Shown piece after piece: positions 29,940 to 38,408 of a stretch of 64,000 bases of DNA. Position 1 is the first letter of the stretch. The number at the start of each line of letters is the position of its first letter. The stretch is from Undibacterium pigrum (lineage in GTDB: Bacteria > Pseudomonadota > Gammaproteobacteria > Burkholderiales > Burkholderiaceae_D), in NCBI RefSeq assembly GCF_003201815.1, contig NZ_QJKB01000006.1, forward strand, positions 248,001 to 312,000, read 5' to 3'. The notes under the pieces were generated by a model. That model saw nothing but the letters and a program-made list of their open reading frames with translations. It did no database searches and was not told where the DNA came from. Both the position numbers and the translations under genes were made by a program.

Positions 29940-31405
29940 GTCAGCCCCCTGATGTGAGGTGTGAAAGGAAGCACAACATCAATATTCACGCCCGCGCCGG
30001 GTGATGAAGTGATGTCCATCGTGCCGCCGACCAGCAGGGCACGCTCTTCCATGTTCAGCAGACCAAAGCTGTTGCCTAGTACGGCATTTTCACGCGCCTG
30101 GTCTACGTCAAAACCCTTGCCATCGTCACGTATGCGCAAGATCAGATTACTTTCATTCTTATCCAGCCTGACCCAGATATTTTTTGCCTTGGCATGCCGC
30201 AGGATATTGGTGATGGCTTCCTGTACGATACGAAAACAGGTGTTCTCAATATCGGGGTGCAGCTTGCTGATCACGCCTTCATATTCAAACCAGCCGTGCA
30301 AGCCATCACTGGAGGTTTTGCTTTCCACATACCAGCGCAGGGCCGATACCAGGCCCAGGTTATCCAGCTGGGGTGGCCGCAATTCCAGTGACAGGGTACG
30401 CACCTGTGACAGGATGCTGGACACCAGTTCTATGCCTTCCTGCAGCCTGGTATGACGCTCTTCGCTCTCCAGCCTTTGTGCGGCCTGCAGCATGATCTTC
30501 AGGGCAGTCAGTGATTGCCCCACATCGTCATGCAGGCCGCGTGCCAGATGCTGGCGCTCCCTTTCCTGCACTTCGATGACGCTGCCAGATAGCAATTGCA
30601 GACGCTGATTGGCAGCCTTCAGGCTGGCCTGGTCATGCACTTGTTCGGTCACGTCCATTGCCAGACCTGCCACCAGCGGCACGCCTTCATCCATGCCCAG
30701 CGGGAAGCGGATGATATTGAGTATCCTGGCCGTCAGGCTTTCATCGGCAATGGTTTCCTGTGTACTCAGGCTGTCATTGCTCGCCAGTACCTGCTCGTCA
30801 TGCTGGCGCGAGTTCTGTGCGGCACCGATGGACATCAGGTCAAAATCATCGCAACCTAGCATTTCTGCGGGTGCCATTCCAAAGAAGCTGGCCTGGGCTG
30901 CGTTCACATAGACATAGCGCAAATCCCTGTCCTTGATCCAGGCCGGCATGGGCGCATTGTTCATGAAAGCATGAAAGCGCACCTGCATTTCGCGCAAAGC
31001 CGTTTCACTGGCCAGTTTCTTGCGCCTCAGGGCTGCGTCCCGCAATTCTCTTTCTATGGCCAGAGGGAGACGAGTGATATTTTGCTTGAGGAAAAAGTCA
31101 TCGGCCCCGGCACGCATGACTTCGATGGCCGTATTTTCACCTATGGTGCCAGACGTGATGATAAAGGGGATATGTATCTTCATGCGCTTGAGCACATCCA
31201 GCGCCTTCAGGCCACTAAAGGCGGGCATGGAATAATCGCAGATGACGATATCCCATTTCGCTTCTTTCAGCGCATCCTGCATGGCCTGTGCATTATCTAC
31301 TCGCTGCCAGTCGGGGGCGAAGCCACCGCGCTTGAGTTCGCGGATGATCAGTTCTGCATCTTCGCTGACATCTTCTACCAGCAGTACACGCAGTGGTATG
31401 GTCAT
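29936..31405 (-). CDS. Hybrid sensor kinase: receiver-PAS-HisKA_3-HATPase
   Basis: This is a soluble 489-residue kinase with an N-terminal receiver (Asp57 in VICDYSMPAFSG). A PAS domain spans about 135-260 (FMNNAPMPAWIKDRDLRYVYVN). A NarX-type dimerisation domain carries the phospho-His in ERERQHLARGLHDDVGQSLTALK, and the HATPase has FRIVQEAITNILRHA and DDGKGF. No membrane helix is seen, so it senses a cytoplasmic signal or takes phosphate through its receiver. It is convergent with the CHASE3 kinase/receiver pair, which raises the option of a phosphorelay between the two. Confidence 0.9.
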   Translation of the reverse strand: MTIPLRVLLVEDVSEDAELIIRELKRGGFAPDWQRVDNAQAMQDALKEAKWDIVICDYSMPAFSGLKALDVLKRMKIHIPFIITSGTIGENTAIEVMRAGADDFFLKQNITRLPLAIERELRDAALRRKKLASETALREMQVRFHAFMNNAPMPAWIKDRDLRYVYVNAAQASFFGMAPAEMLGCDDFDLMSIGAAQNSRQHDEQVLASNDSLSTQETIADESLTARILNIIRFPLGMDEGVPLVAGLAMDVTEQVHDQASLKAANQRLQLLSGSVIEVQERERQHLARGLHDDVGQSLTALKIMLQAAQRLESEERHTRLQEGIELVSSILSQVRTLSLELRPPQLDNLGLVSALRWYVESKTSSDGLHGWFEYEGVISKLHPDIENTCFRIVQEAITNILRHAKAKNIWVRLDKNESNLILRIRDDGKGFDVDQARENAVLGNSFGLLNMEERALLVGGTMDITSSPGAGVNIDVVLPFTPHIRGLT

Positions 31406-31730
31406 GAGCTACTTGCCTTCCACTTTGGTTAGAAGGAAAAATATTGTTTAATAAAGCGACTTTGCATGCAGATGGCGGATAATGGCGATATCCAGCCATC
31501 TCTGGGTTTTGTCCCCATAGATTGTTATTAATTAATCAAGTATCCCGAATTAATCGGGATGCAAAAGTATGCTTGTTAAATAGATATTAGCAATTATTAT
31601 AGAATTAAGTGTAATTTTTTGTCAAAAATGCATATCCTCATGCTGGTCAACATCTGTTTACCAGTGAGGAGTTTGTTGCCTGCTGCATGCCCGAGCAGTA
31701 AAAATTGTCTCGCCCACCTCATATCAGGAT
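31406..31730. promoter_or_regulatory. Regulatory region of the pilus operon with a palindrome
   Basis: This AT-rich gap of 325 bp lies between the divergent kinase and pilus genes. ATCCCGA (31542-31548) faces TCGGGAT (31554-31560) as a perfect dyad in an AATTAAT-rich context, a possible operator. AT-only stretches (about 31575-31620) with TATTATAG-like elements follow. No RNA gene or coding frame is supported. Confidence 0.4.
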
Positions 31731-32240
31731 ATGTGTATTTTTTCTAACAAATCAAAAGAATTGCCAAATTCAATAACTAATTTAGTAATGATTGTTGGCT
31801 TTCTTGCTATACTCAACCCAGCGCTGGCAGAAACTCGTACTGCCAGCCTGGCAGTATCTGCAGTGGTTGTCCCAACTTGTACAGTCAATGGCTCCGCAGT
31901 ATCTTTTGGTAATTATGAAATAGCAGCCGTTGAGCAAGCTGGCAATATCGGTGTGAATTGTTCGCAAGGCACCACATATGTGCTGAGCCTGGGCGGTGGG
32001 AGTGGCGCTAATGCGGGTATGAGGCAAATGTCAGGTCCGGCGAATGCAGCCCTGAGCTATGCCTTGTATCAGGATCAGTCCCGCAGCAAGCTGTGGGGAA
32101 GCGCCTCCGACAATCATGCCATCACCGGTACTGGTAATGGCAATATGCAAAATCTGCCTGTATATGGTCGCATCCCGGCTGGTCAGGTAGTAGCACCTGG
32201 TAATTACAATGAAGTAGTAAGTATCACCCTGACCTATTGA
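31731..32240 (+). CDS. SCPU-domain (Csu-type) pilin subunit 1
   Basis: This is a 169-residue exported subunit with a spore coat U domain, which in proteobacteria marks archaic (Csu/sigma) chaperone-usher pili. After a signal peptide (ending NPALA), the mature N-terminus TRTASLAVSAVVVPTCTVNG has a hydrophobic donor strand before the first Cys. The domain ends VVSITLTY, as usual. A second Met (MIVGFLAIL…) at 31788 is an alternative start. It is the first gene of the pilus operon and probably a major subunit. Confidence 0.88.
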   Translation: MCIFSNKSKELPNSITNLVMIVGFLAILNPALAETRTASLAVSAVVVPTCTVNGSAVSFGNYEIAAVEQAGNIGVNCSQGTTYVLSLGGGSGANAGMRQMSGPANAALSYALYQDQSRSKLWGSASDNHAITGTGNGNMQNLPVYGRIPAGQVVAPGNYNEVVSITLTY

Positions 32241-32268
32241 TGTAAAACCTCGCGATGGAGGAGACGTC

Positions 32269-32979
32269 ATGTTTCCTTATGCATGTGTTTTAATGATAGG
32301 CCTAGGTTTCCTGGCAGGAAGCTTACCTGCCCATGCCTCCAATTTTGAAATTGCCCCGGTCGTGCTGGAATTGAGCATGAACCGTAATGCTGGTGTCATA
32401 CGCATCGTCAACAAGGATGATCATCCGGTTTCCCTTCAGGTTCGTGGCTATGAATGGACGCAGCTTGAGAATGACGACCAGCTCAACAGCACAGAAGCCC
32501 TGCTGATCAGCCCCCCCATGTTCAGCATAGAGCCAGGCGCTGCTCAGGTGATACGCGTCATCTCGCGCAAGCCGCTGTCCAGCAAGGTCGAGCTGGCCTA
32601 TCGCCTGTTGATCGATGAACTTCCTGGCAAGGAACAGGCCGCAGTTGCGTTCAAGTTCCGAATTTCCATGCCCGTGTTTTTCCAGCCTGAAAAAATGCAG
32701 GCAGCGAAAATAAACTGGAAGGTTGAAGCCGGTGGCAAACAGGCCATCGTTGTGGAAAACCAGGGTGGGCAAAGAACCAAGCTGCTCAATCTCAGTCTCG
32801 CCCTGCCAGATGGAAAACGCCTGGTGCCCAAGGTGGCCGCCAACCCTTATGCTCTGGCGGGTGCCAAACGACGCTATGAATTTGAATCCAGTGCCGGACT
32901 CAAGGCCGGGTTGCCCGTGAAAATATATGCGACAGCCGATACCGGGCCTGTCGAAGTGGAAACCACAGTATCGCCATGA
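32269..32979 (+). CDS. Periplasmic pilus chaperone (PapD/CsuC-like)
   Basis: This is a 236-residue two-domain Ig-like chaperone with a signal peptide (ending PAHAS). The G1-strand/loop region LLISPPMFSIEPGAAQVIRVISR carries the conserved proline-rich motif and hydrophobic zipper. YRLLIDELPG is the F1-G1 signature. It folds SCPU subunits by donor-strand complementation and delivers them to the usher. It overlaps the usher gene by 4 bp. Confidence 0.92.
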   Translation: MFPYACVLMIGLGFLAGSLPAHASNFEIAPVVLELSMNRNAGVIRIVNKDDHPVSLQVRGYEWTQLENDDQLNSTEALLISPPMFSIEPGAAQVIRVISRKPLSSKVELAYRLLIDELPGKEQAAVAFKFRISMPVFFQPEKMQAAKINWKVEAGGKQAIVVENQGGQRTKLLNLSLALPDGKRLVPKVAANPYALAGAKRRYEFESSAGLKAGLPVKIYATADTGPVEVETTVSP

Positions 32980-35264
32980 GATTATTGGCCGTGTGTGCCA
33001 TATTCTTTTGCCTGGCGGGTCAGCCTGAAGCTGCGCCAGCAGACGAGATATTATTGCTGGAGGTGAGCGTGAACGGGCGTCAAACCCAGACTGTGCTGCA
33101 ATTTACCAGAAGGGCGGGCAAGCTGTTTGTCAGCCCCGATGAATTGCAGTCCGCCGGTTTGCGCCTGAATACGACATCGAAAGAGCAAGTTGATTTATCC
33201 AGTATTGCAGAAGACTTTCAACTTGATATGGCCGCGCAAAAAATCAGTATCCGGGTGCGGCCAGATCTGCTCAACACCACCCAATTGAATACGGCCACAT
33301 CAGAAAGCGAAACCGTTGCCCTGGCAGACAAATATCCTGGGGCCTTACTCAATTATGATGTACTGGCGTCCCAGAGCGGCGGCAGCAAGGCTGTCAGTGC
33401 GCTGGCCGAGGCCAGGGCTTTTTACGGTCCTCATGTTTTCAGCAGTACCGGTCTGACCTATGCACACGAAGGTAAAACAAATTCCCTGCGTCTGGACAGC
33501 ACTTACACTTACTCCAATCCCAATAGCTTGCAGCGCTACCGGCTTGGCGACTTCATCAGCAATGGTTTGCCATGGTCAAGGCCAGTGCGCATGGGTGGGA
33601 TACAGCTATCGACAGACTTCGCCCTGCGTCCTGACCTGGTGACTTTCCCCACCCCGGATTTGCGCGGCGAAGCGGTGGTGGCATCGAATGTTGACCTGTT
33701 CCTCAATGGCATACGCCAGTTGTCCGAGACCGTGCCACCCGGGCCTTTTGAGATACGTCGTCCACCTGTCGCGACTGGCGCAGGCACCATGTCCATCGCC
33801 GTGACGGATGCGCTGGGTCGCCAGACATTCAGGAATATCCCGTTTTACGCCAGTGAAAAATTATTGCGCGATGGCTTGCTGTCTTACTCCATAGAAGCTG
33901 GTTCCATACGCAAAAATTACGGCTTGCAGAGCAGTGATTATGGCGGTGCGGCCACCTCAGCTTCAGTGCGCTACGGCTGGTCACCCACGGTGACGATAGA
34001 AGGGCATGCAGAAGCGACATCAGGCCTGCGTCAGGCTGGCATAGGGGCGACCAGCGCGTTCCACGAATGGGGTGTGCTCAGTGCTGCAGTCAGTGGCAGT
34101 GCAACGGCAGACAATCTGGGCAGGCAATATCTGCTGGGGTTTGAAAGGCGGGCTGCGAATGCCAGTTTCTCTATTTCCAAGACCCAGGCTGACCGGCATT
34201 ATCGCGACATCGGTGCCATGTTTGGCATACCCGTCCCACGCTCGCTGCTGACCATGAGCATGGGCTTGTACTCGCAAAAATATGGTTCCTTCAATCTGGC
34301 TTATACCTCTGCCAGGACCACTTTGCCAGGCACAGAAAGCATGCCAGAGCTAAGGCCGCTGGATGCTGACATCATTTCTTTTTCTTACTTCAAGTCCCTG
34401 TTCAACCGTACCAATTTTTTCCTGACAGGATACAAGAACCGTACTGATCACAGCTATGGTTTAACCGTAGGCTTGCTAATGGCACTGGGCGAGAAAGACA
34501 GTGTCAGCAGCACCTATACATCCGGTAGTGGCTTGCGCAATTTTTCTCTGCAGGCTTCCCGCCCGGCCAATCTCGTTGGAGATATAGGCTGGCAGTTGCA
34601 GGATAATGAAGGCGACTTTACGCAGAGGCTGGCTGAATTTTCTTACCGTTCCAATGCAGCGCGCGCCAGTTTTGCAGTGGCGCAAAATGGCAATTTATTG
34701 AGCCAGCGCGCCAATGTGCGCGGCGCACTGGTATGGGCAGACAATTCCCTGTTTTTGTCCAACTGGGTGGATGACAGCTTTGCGGTAGTCGATACCAATG
34801 GCGTCAGCAATGTTGCCGTCTACGCTGAAAACCGCCTGGTGGGCAGGACGGACCAGCGCGGGAAATTACTGATCCCTGATTTGCGTGCCTATGAAGCCAA
34901 CAAGATTTCCCTGGACCTCAGGGACTTGCCACTGGATGTACAGGTAGGCGCTTCGGAATTCACCATCAAGCCACAAGACCGCAACGGCGTGGTCGTGCGC
35001 TTTAAACTTGCCAAGAGCCTGGGTGTACGCATCATCCTGAAGGATAGCGAGGGTAAATTCCTGGCAGTAGGCAGTACCGTGAAACTCAAGCAGGGCGGGC
35101 ACACGGCCATCGTTGGCTATGACGGCGAAACTTATTTCCCTGAATTGCAAATTGAAGGCACGCTGGAAATCATCACAGCCAGTGGCGCAGTATGCCGTCT
35201 CGATCCTGGCAGCATTCCGCAAAACGAAACCATACCTGTCATAGGCCCACTTACCTGTAAATGA
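32976..35264 (+). CDS. Outer-membrane usher (FimD/CsuD-like)
   Basis: This is a 762-residue usher with a signal peptide and an N-terminal chaperone-binding domain (VSVNGRQTQTVLQFTRRAGKLFVSPDEL). A 24-strand-type barrel carries the plug region motifs DLFLNGIRQLSETVPPGPFEI and GAGTMSIAVTDALGRQ. The C-terminal Ig-like domains hold FVGRTDQRG-like and DLRDLPLDVQV stretches. It is the assembly platform and pore for the pilus. It overlaps both neighbours by 4 bp. Confidence 0.94.
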   Translation: MRLLAVCAIFFCLAGQPEAAPADEILLLEVSVNGRQTQTVLQFTRRAGKLFVSPDELQSAGLRLNTTSKEQVDLSSIAEDFQLDMAAQKISIRVRPDLLNTTQLNTATSESETVALADKYPGALLNYDVLASQSGGSKAVSALAEARAFYGPHVFSSTGLTYAHEGKTNSLRLDSTYTYSNPNSLQRYRLGDFISNGLPWSRPVRMGGIQLSTDFALRPDLVTFPTPDLRGEAVVASNVDLFLNGIRQLSETVPPGPFEIRRPPVATGAGTMSIAVTDALGRQTFRNIPFYASEKLLRDGLLSYSIEAGSIRKNYGLQSSDYGGAATSASVRYGWSPTVTIEGHAEATSGLRQAGIGATSAFHEWGVLSAAVSGSATADNLGRQYLLGFERRAANASFSISKTQADRHYRDIGAMFGIPVPRSLLTMSMGLYSQKYGSFNLAYTSARTTLPGTESMPELRPLDADIISFSYFKSLFNRTNFFLTGYKNRTDHSYGLTVGLLMALGEKDSVSSTYTSGSGLRNFSLQASRPANLVGDIGWQLQDNEGDFTQRLAEFSYRSNAARASFAVAQNGNLLSQRANVRGALVWADNSLFLSNWVDDSFAVVDTNGVSNVAVYAENRLVGRTDQRGKLLIPDLRAYEANKISLDLRDLPLDVQVGASEFTIKPQDRNGVVVRFKLAKSLGVRIILKDSEGKFLAVGSTVKLKQGGHTAIVGYDGETYFPELQIEGTLEIITASGAVCRLDPGSIPQNETIPVIGPLTCK

Positions 35265-35734
35265 TCATGCGCCATCTTTGCAAACTATTCTTTATCTTGA
35301 TGCTGGCTGCCAGCCAGCAGGCGCAGGCACTGACCTGTACTGTCTCGGCACTGCCTGTGGCCTTCAGTAATTATGACCCATTCTCGAACACACCTTCCGA
35401 TATCAGCAGCACAGTGACTGTGACCTGCAATGCGCTGGTATCGGTACTCGTCAGTTACACCGTCAAACTCAATGCCGGCATGACGGGCACTATTTCGTCA
35501 CGGCTGATGACCAGTGGCAGTTCACAACTGGCTTATCAGCTATACAGCAATGCCGGGCGCACGACGGTCTGGGGTGACGGCACGGCGGGTTCCGGTATCG
35601 TCAGCGATGGTTACCTGCTCAATGTGGTCGTACCAGTCGTCAAGAATTATTCTGTCTATGGGCGCATCACTGCCAAACAGAACGTCAAGGCAGGTAGTTA
35701 CCTCGATACTGTCACCATATTGTTAACTTATTAG
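35261..35734 (+). CDS. SCPU-domain subunit 2, probable tip subunit
   Basis: This is a 157-residue exported SCPU protein. The signal peptide ends at QQAQA and the mature chain starts at once with LTCTVSALPVAFSNYDP. It therefore lacks the hydrophobic N-terminal donor strand found in subunits 1 and 3. A pilin without a donor strand can only cap the fibre, so I infer a tip role. It is far shorter than the two-domain tip adhesin CsuE. It is translationally coupled to the usher. Confidence 0.85.
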   Translation: MIMRHLCKLFFILMLAASQQAQALTCTVSALPVAFSNYDPFSNTPSDISSTVTVTCNALVSVLVSYTVKLNAGMTGTISSRLMTSGSSQLAYQLYSNAGRTTVWGDGTAGSGIVSDGYLLNVVVPVVKNYSVYGRITAKQNVKAGSYLDTVTILLTY

Positions 35735-35969
35735 CTATATGCGAGGGTAAAAAAGCGAGCATTATGGAAAGATGTGTTTTTTTCATCAGGAAAACCCTTA
35801 GTTGAAAAAACCAAAACTCAGGTTTCCCCTGATATCAAGGCAAGCTTGCATGGCATAAAGTTTAGTCACAGCAAAGTTATTCAGATTCTTGAAAAAACAA
35901 GCTCAAAACTAGATACAAACCAGACACAAGCCAGACACCAGCCCAATAGTATAGCCAGAGGAAAATATC

Positions 35970-36467
35970 ATGTTCAACGCCAACAACCGCCGCCAAATCG
36001 CCAAACTGCTGACAGTATTGTGCCTGTGCACAACAGCAAACGGCTTCGCCGCCACTTCTACTGGCACACTGTCAGTATCATCTACAGTACTGTCAGCATG
36101 CTCGGTCACCGGTGCGTCTATGGCTTTCGGCAGCTATACAGCAACCCAGATCGATAATAGTGCAGCCATCAGCATCACCTGCACCAATGGCACTGCCTAC
36201 AATATCGGCATGGATGCAGGCGGTGGGTCTGGTGCATCTACTGCTGTCAGGAAAATGACCGGTTCGGTCAGCGGCACGCTGAATTATTCTTTGTACAAAG
36301 ATTCTGGCCGCAGCGTAGTCTGGGGTAATACAGTCGGCACTGATACCCTGCTTGGTACCGGTACAGGCGCTGCGCAGTCTGTCTCAGTATATGGCCGTGT
36401 ACCCAGTGGCCAAATTGCTGATGCTGGCGTCTATAGCGATAGCGTTACGATCACACTGACTTATTAA
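35970..36467 (+). CDS. SCPU-domain (Csu-type) pilin subunit 3
   Basis: This is a 165-residue SCPU pilin with signal peptide (ending ANGFA) and an intact donor strand TSTGTLSVSSTVLSACSV. It is closest in outline to subunit 1 (same MxFGSY, GGGSGAS and YGRVPSGQ blocks), suggesting duplication. Its own strong ribosome site (AGAGGAAAATATC) and a 235-bp gap before it allow separate, possibly higher expression. The gap has a short repeated CAGACACAAGC/CAGACACCAGC motif near 35920-35942. Confidence 0.88.
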   Translation: MFNANNRRQIAKLLTVLCLCTTANGFAATSTGTLSVSSTVLSACSVTGASMAFGSYTATQIDNSAAISITCTNGTAYNIGMDAGGGSGASTAVRKMTGSVSGTLNYSLYKDSGRSVVWGNTVGTDTLLGTGTGAAQSVSVYGRVPSGQIADAGVYSDSVTITLTY

Positions 36468-36508
36468 GCTTTGAGGCTTCGTCTGGTTTCCTGGCAGACA
36501 TTCTGCTA

Positions 36509-36538
36509 CTGACTGACCCCCGGCTAAGGGTCAGTCAG
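36509..36538 (+). terminator. Perfect 11-bp hairpin after the pilus genes
   Basis: CTGACTGACCC (36509-36519) pairs perfectly with GGGTCAGTCAG (36528-36538). No T-tract follows (CAAAACAAG), so termination is probable but not of the classic intrinsic type. It stands 42 bp after the last pilin. Confidence 0.55.
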
Positions 36539-36752
36539 CAAAACAAGTGAAACTGGCCAAATCAAACAGAAATGAAACCAGCTTGTATCCGCCTTTATTC
36601 TGCATTTTCTGTTTCCCCAGCCTTCCCTCATTCTCCCTGTACCCCTACTTTTAGCTTGATGATACGGCATGAGCCTTTCTGGCTGCCATCACACTTGCTT
36701 ACACTCTTTGCATTCGCCATTTTTTTCTCGCATGTTTAAAATGACATCCTGA

Positions 36753-36793
36753 AGCATTTTTGTCACATACAAGTCTTTGTATGGAAAAATGCT
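36753..36793 (+). promoter_or_regulatory. Nested dyad/hairpin upstream of the MoxR operon
   Basis: AGCATTTTT (36753-36761) pairs with AAAAATGCT (36785-36793). Inside it CATACAA (36766-36772) pairs with TTGTATG (36777-36783) around GTCT. The two arms are separated by 4 nt on one side and 1 nt on the other. The structure ends 34 bp before the MoxR start, so it could be an operator or a 5' UTR hairpin. The rest of the 360-bp gap shows no coding frame. Confidence 0.5.
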
Positions 36794-36827
36794 GGACACT
36801 CATTAAATAAACACCTGGAAAACCCTG

Positions 36828-38408
36828 ATGTCGCCATTTAATATCTTCAACCGCATTTCGCAAGCACCCACCAATCCCAAGCCTGTGGTCAAGCCACGGC
36901 AGTTTGATGTGGCGTCCCTGTACCAGGGGCCGGTGCAAAGCAGTACAGCAGCGGTGGCAGGTGAACAGGCTCTTGATGAAAAATTGCGCCAGGCTTACTT
37001 CTGGATAGTCAATAACGCCATCATCAGCCCGCACTATGATATTGAATATAACGAAGGCCCCAGCCAGACTTATGCGGTAGGCGACAGCAAGCGCACTTTG
37101 ACGCTGCCATCAGCGCAAAGTTATTCCAGCTTTATCCTGTTGCCGCTGCTGACTTTTGTTACCCGCAAAAAATGCCTCTTCGTTGGCGGGCCAGGGCGCG
37201 GCAAGACGGCCAGTGCTATCCTGATGGGCGTACTATCTGGTGCACCTGTGCGCGATGTACGCCGTGCCATGCAGCATGGTCATCCACAAATGACGATAGC
37301 CGATCTGCTGGGTAATCCTTTGCCAGCAGATTTGATGGCAGCGCAGAATATGGATGATATCCGCATCGCCTGGCGCAAATGGCTGGGCATGCGTGTCAAG
37401 ATCGTCGATGAATATAACCGCATTCCCACCCGCACGCAAAGCGCCTTGCTGACCGTGATGGGCGACAATTATGCCGAGGTACTGGGACAGATTTTTGAAT
37501 GCCCCGAGTCAGCCTGGTATCTGACGGCGAATGATGACCAGGGTGGTGGCACTTATCAGGTGATAGATGCCCTGCGTGACCGCATAGATGTGACCGTGCA
37601 GGCACTGGCTTTCAACCCGCGTTTCCTGAACGACTTGCTGGTGCGCATAGAAGAAAATATACGGCCAGAAGAACTGATGCCGCGTGAATTGATCTTCACC
37701 GAAAAAGAAGTGGACCGTGCCGCCGAAGAAATCCGCCAGATAGAAGTGCCGCCAGAAGTAAGGCACAGGCTGGAATTCTTTTGCAGTCAGTTTGAATTGT
37801 TTGAAACCGCTGGTGCCCAGTTTGAGTACATGACCAAGGACACTGCACGTTTATCCGGCATGGACTGGGGCCAGCTCGTAGCCGCAGACAATGGCCGCGA
37901 CCGCCTCAAGGACCTGGGTTGCCAGACCATGAATGGCGTATCGGTGCGTAATCTCATGACCTTGCTGATTTTCGCCAAATCGCTGGCTTATTTCCGTGGC
38001 AATAAAAGTGTGGAGCTGGATGACCTGCGCCAGGTTTTGCCCTTTGTTTTGCTGGATAAACTGCATCCCGATATCGATGCGCCATTTTTCTCGCGTCCGG
38101 AAAATGCCGCCTACAAGACTGACCGTCTGGGCTGGTTGCGCCGCCTGTTTGATCTCTCGAATGATGAATTCAATCGCCTTGATCTGGACAGGGATGACCC
38201 GGTAGGAGAGCTGGCGGCAGAATTCGCGCAAGGCCTGAATGATGTCAGCGAACGCGATACCAGGGCCAGGCTGATGAGGATAGAACGCCTGATCGGTGAT
38301 CGCGTCAAAGGTCGTAAATTATATGGCCATTTATATGATGATTTACTCAAGCTGAAATACCTGCATCAGCGCTATACCAATTATCTCAAGTGGCTGCGCT
38401 CTCAATGA
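36828..38408 (+). CDS. MoxR-like AAA+ ATPase
   Basis: This is a 526-residue AAA+ protein of the MoxR clade. Walker A is VGGPGRGKT (119-127). Walker B is VKIVDEYNRIP (190-200), with Tyr where MoxR proteins usually have Ile (DEINR). Sensor 1 lies in YLTANDDQGGGTY and the arginine-finger region in ALRDRID. It is longer than classic MoxR (about 330), with extra N-terminal (about 90) and C-terminal helical parts. MoxR ATPases usually act with VWA proteins to remodel or load cofactors into targets. It heads a seven-gene tightly packed operon that includes such a VWA protein. Confidence 0.88.
   Translation: MSPFNIFNRISQAPTNPKPVVKPRQFDVASLYQGPVQSSTAAVAGEQALDEKLRQAYFWIVNNAIISPHYDIEYNEGPSQTYAVGDSKRTLTLPSAQSYSSFILLPLLTFVTRKKCLFVGGPGRGKTASAILMGVLSGAPVRDVRRAMQHGHPQMTIADLLGNPLPADLMAAQNMDDIRIAWRKWLGMRVKIVDEYNRIPTRTQSALLTVMGDNYAEVLGQIFECPESAWYLTANDDQGGGTYQVIDALRDRIDVTVQALAFNPRFLNDLLVRIEENIRPEELMPRELIFTEKEVDRAAEEIRQIEVPPEVRHRLEFFCSQFELFETAGAQFEYMTKDTARLSGMDWGQLVAADNGRDRLKDLGCQTMNGVSVRNLMTLLIFAKSLAYFRGNKSVELDDLRQVLPFVLLDKLHPDIDAPFFSRPENAAYKTDRLGWLRRLFDLSNDEFNRLDLDRDDPVGELAAEFAQGLNDVSERDTRARLMRIERLIGDRVKGRKLYGHLYDDLLKLKYLHQRYTNYLKWLRSQ

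Noticed and set aside
31731..36467. Spore formation suggested by 'spore coat U' domains
   Set aside because: In proteobacteria this domain marks Csu-type pili; the chaperone and usher genes settle it.
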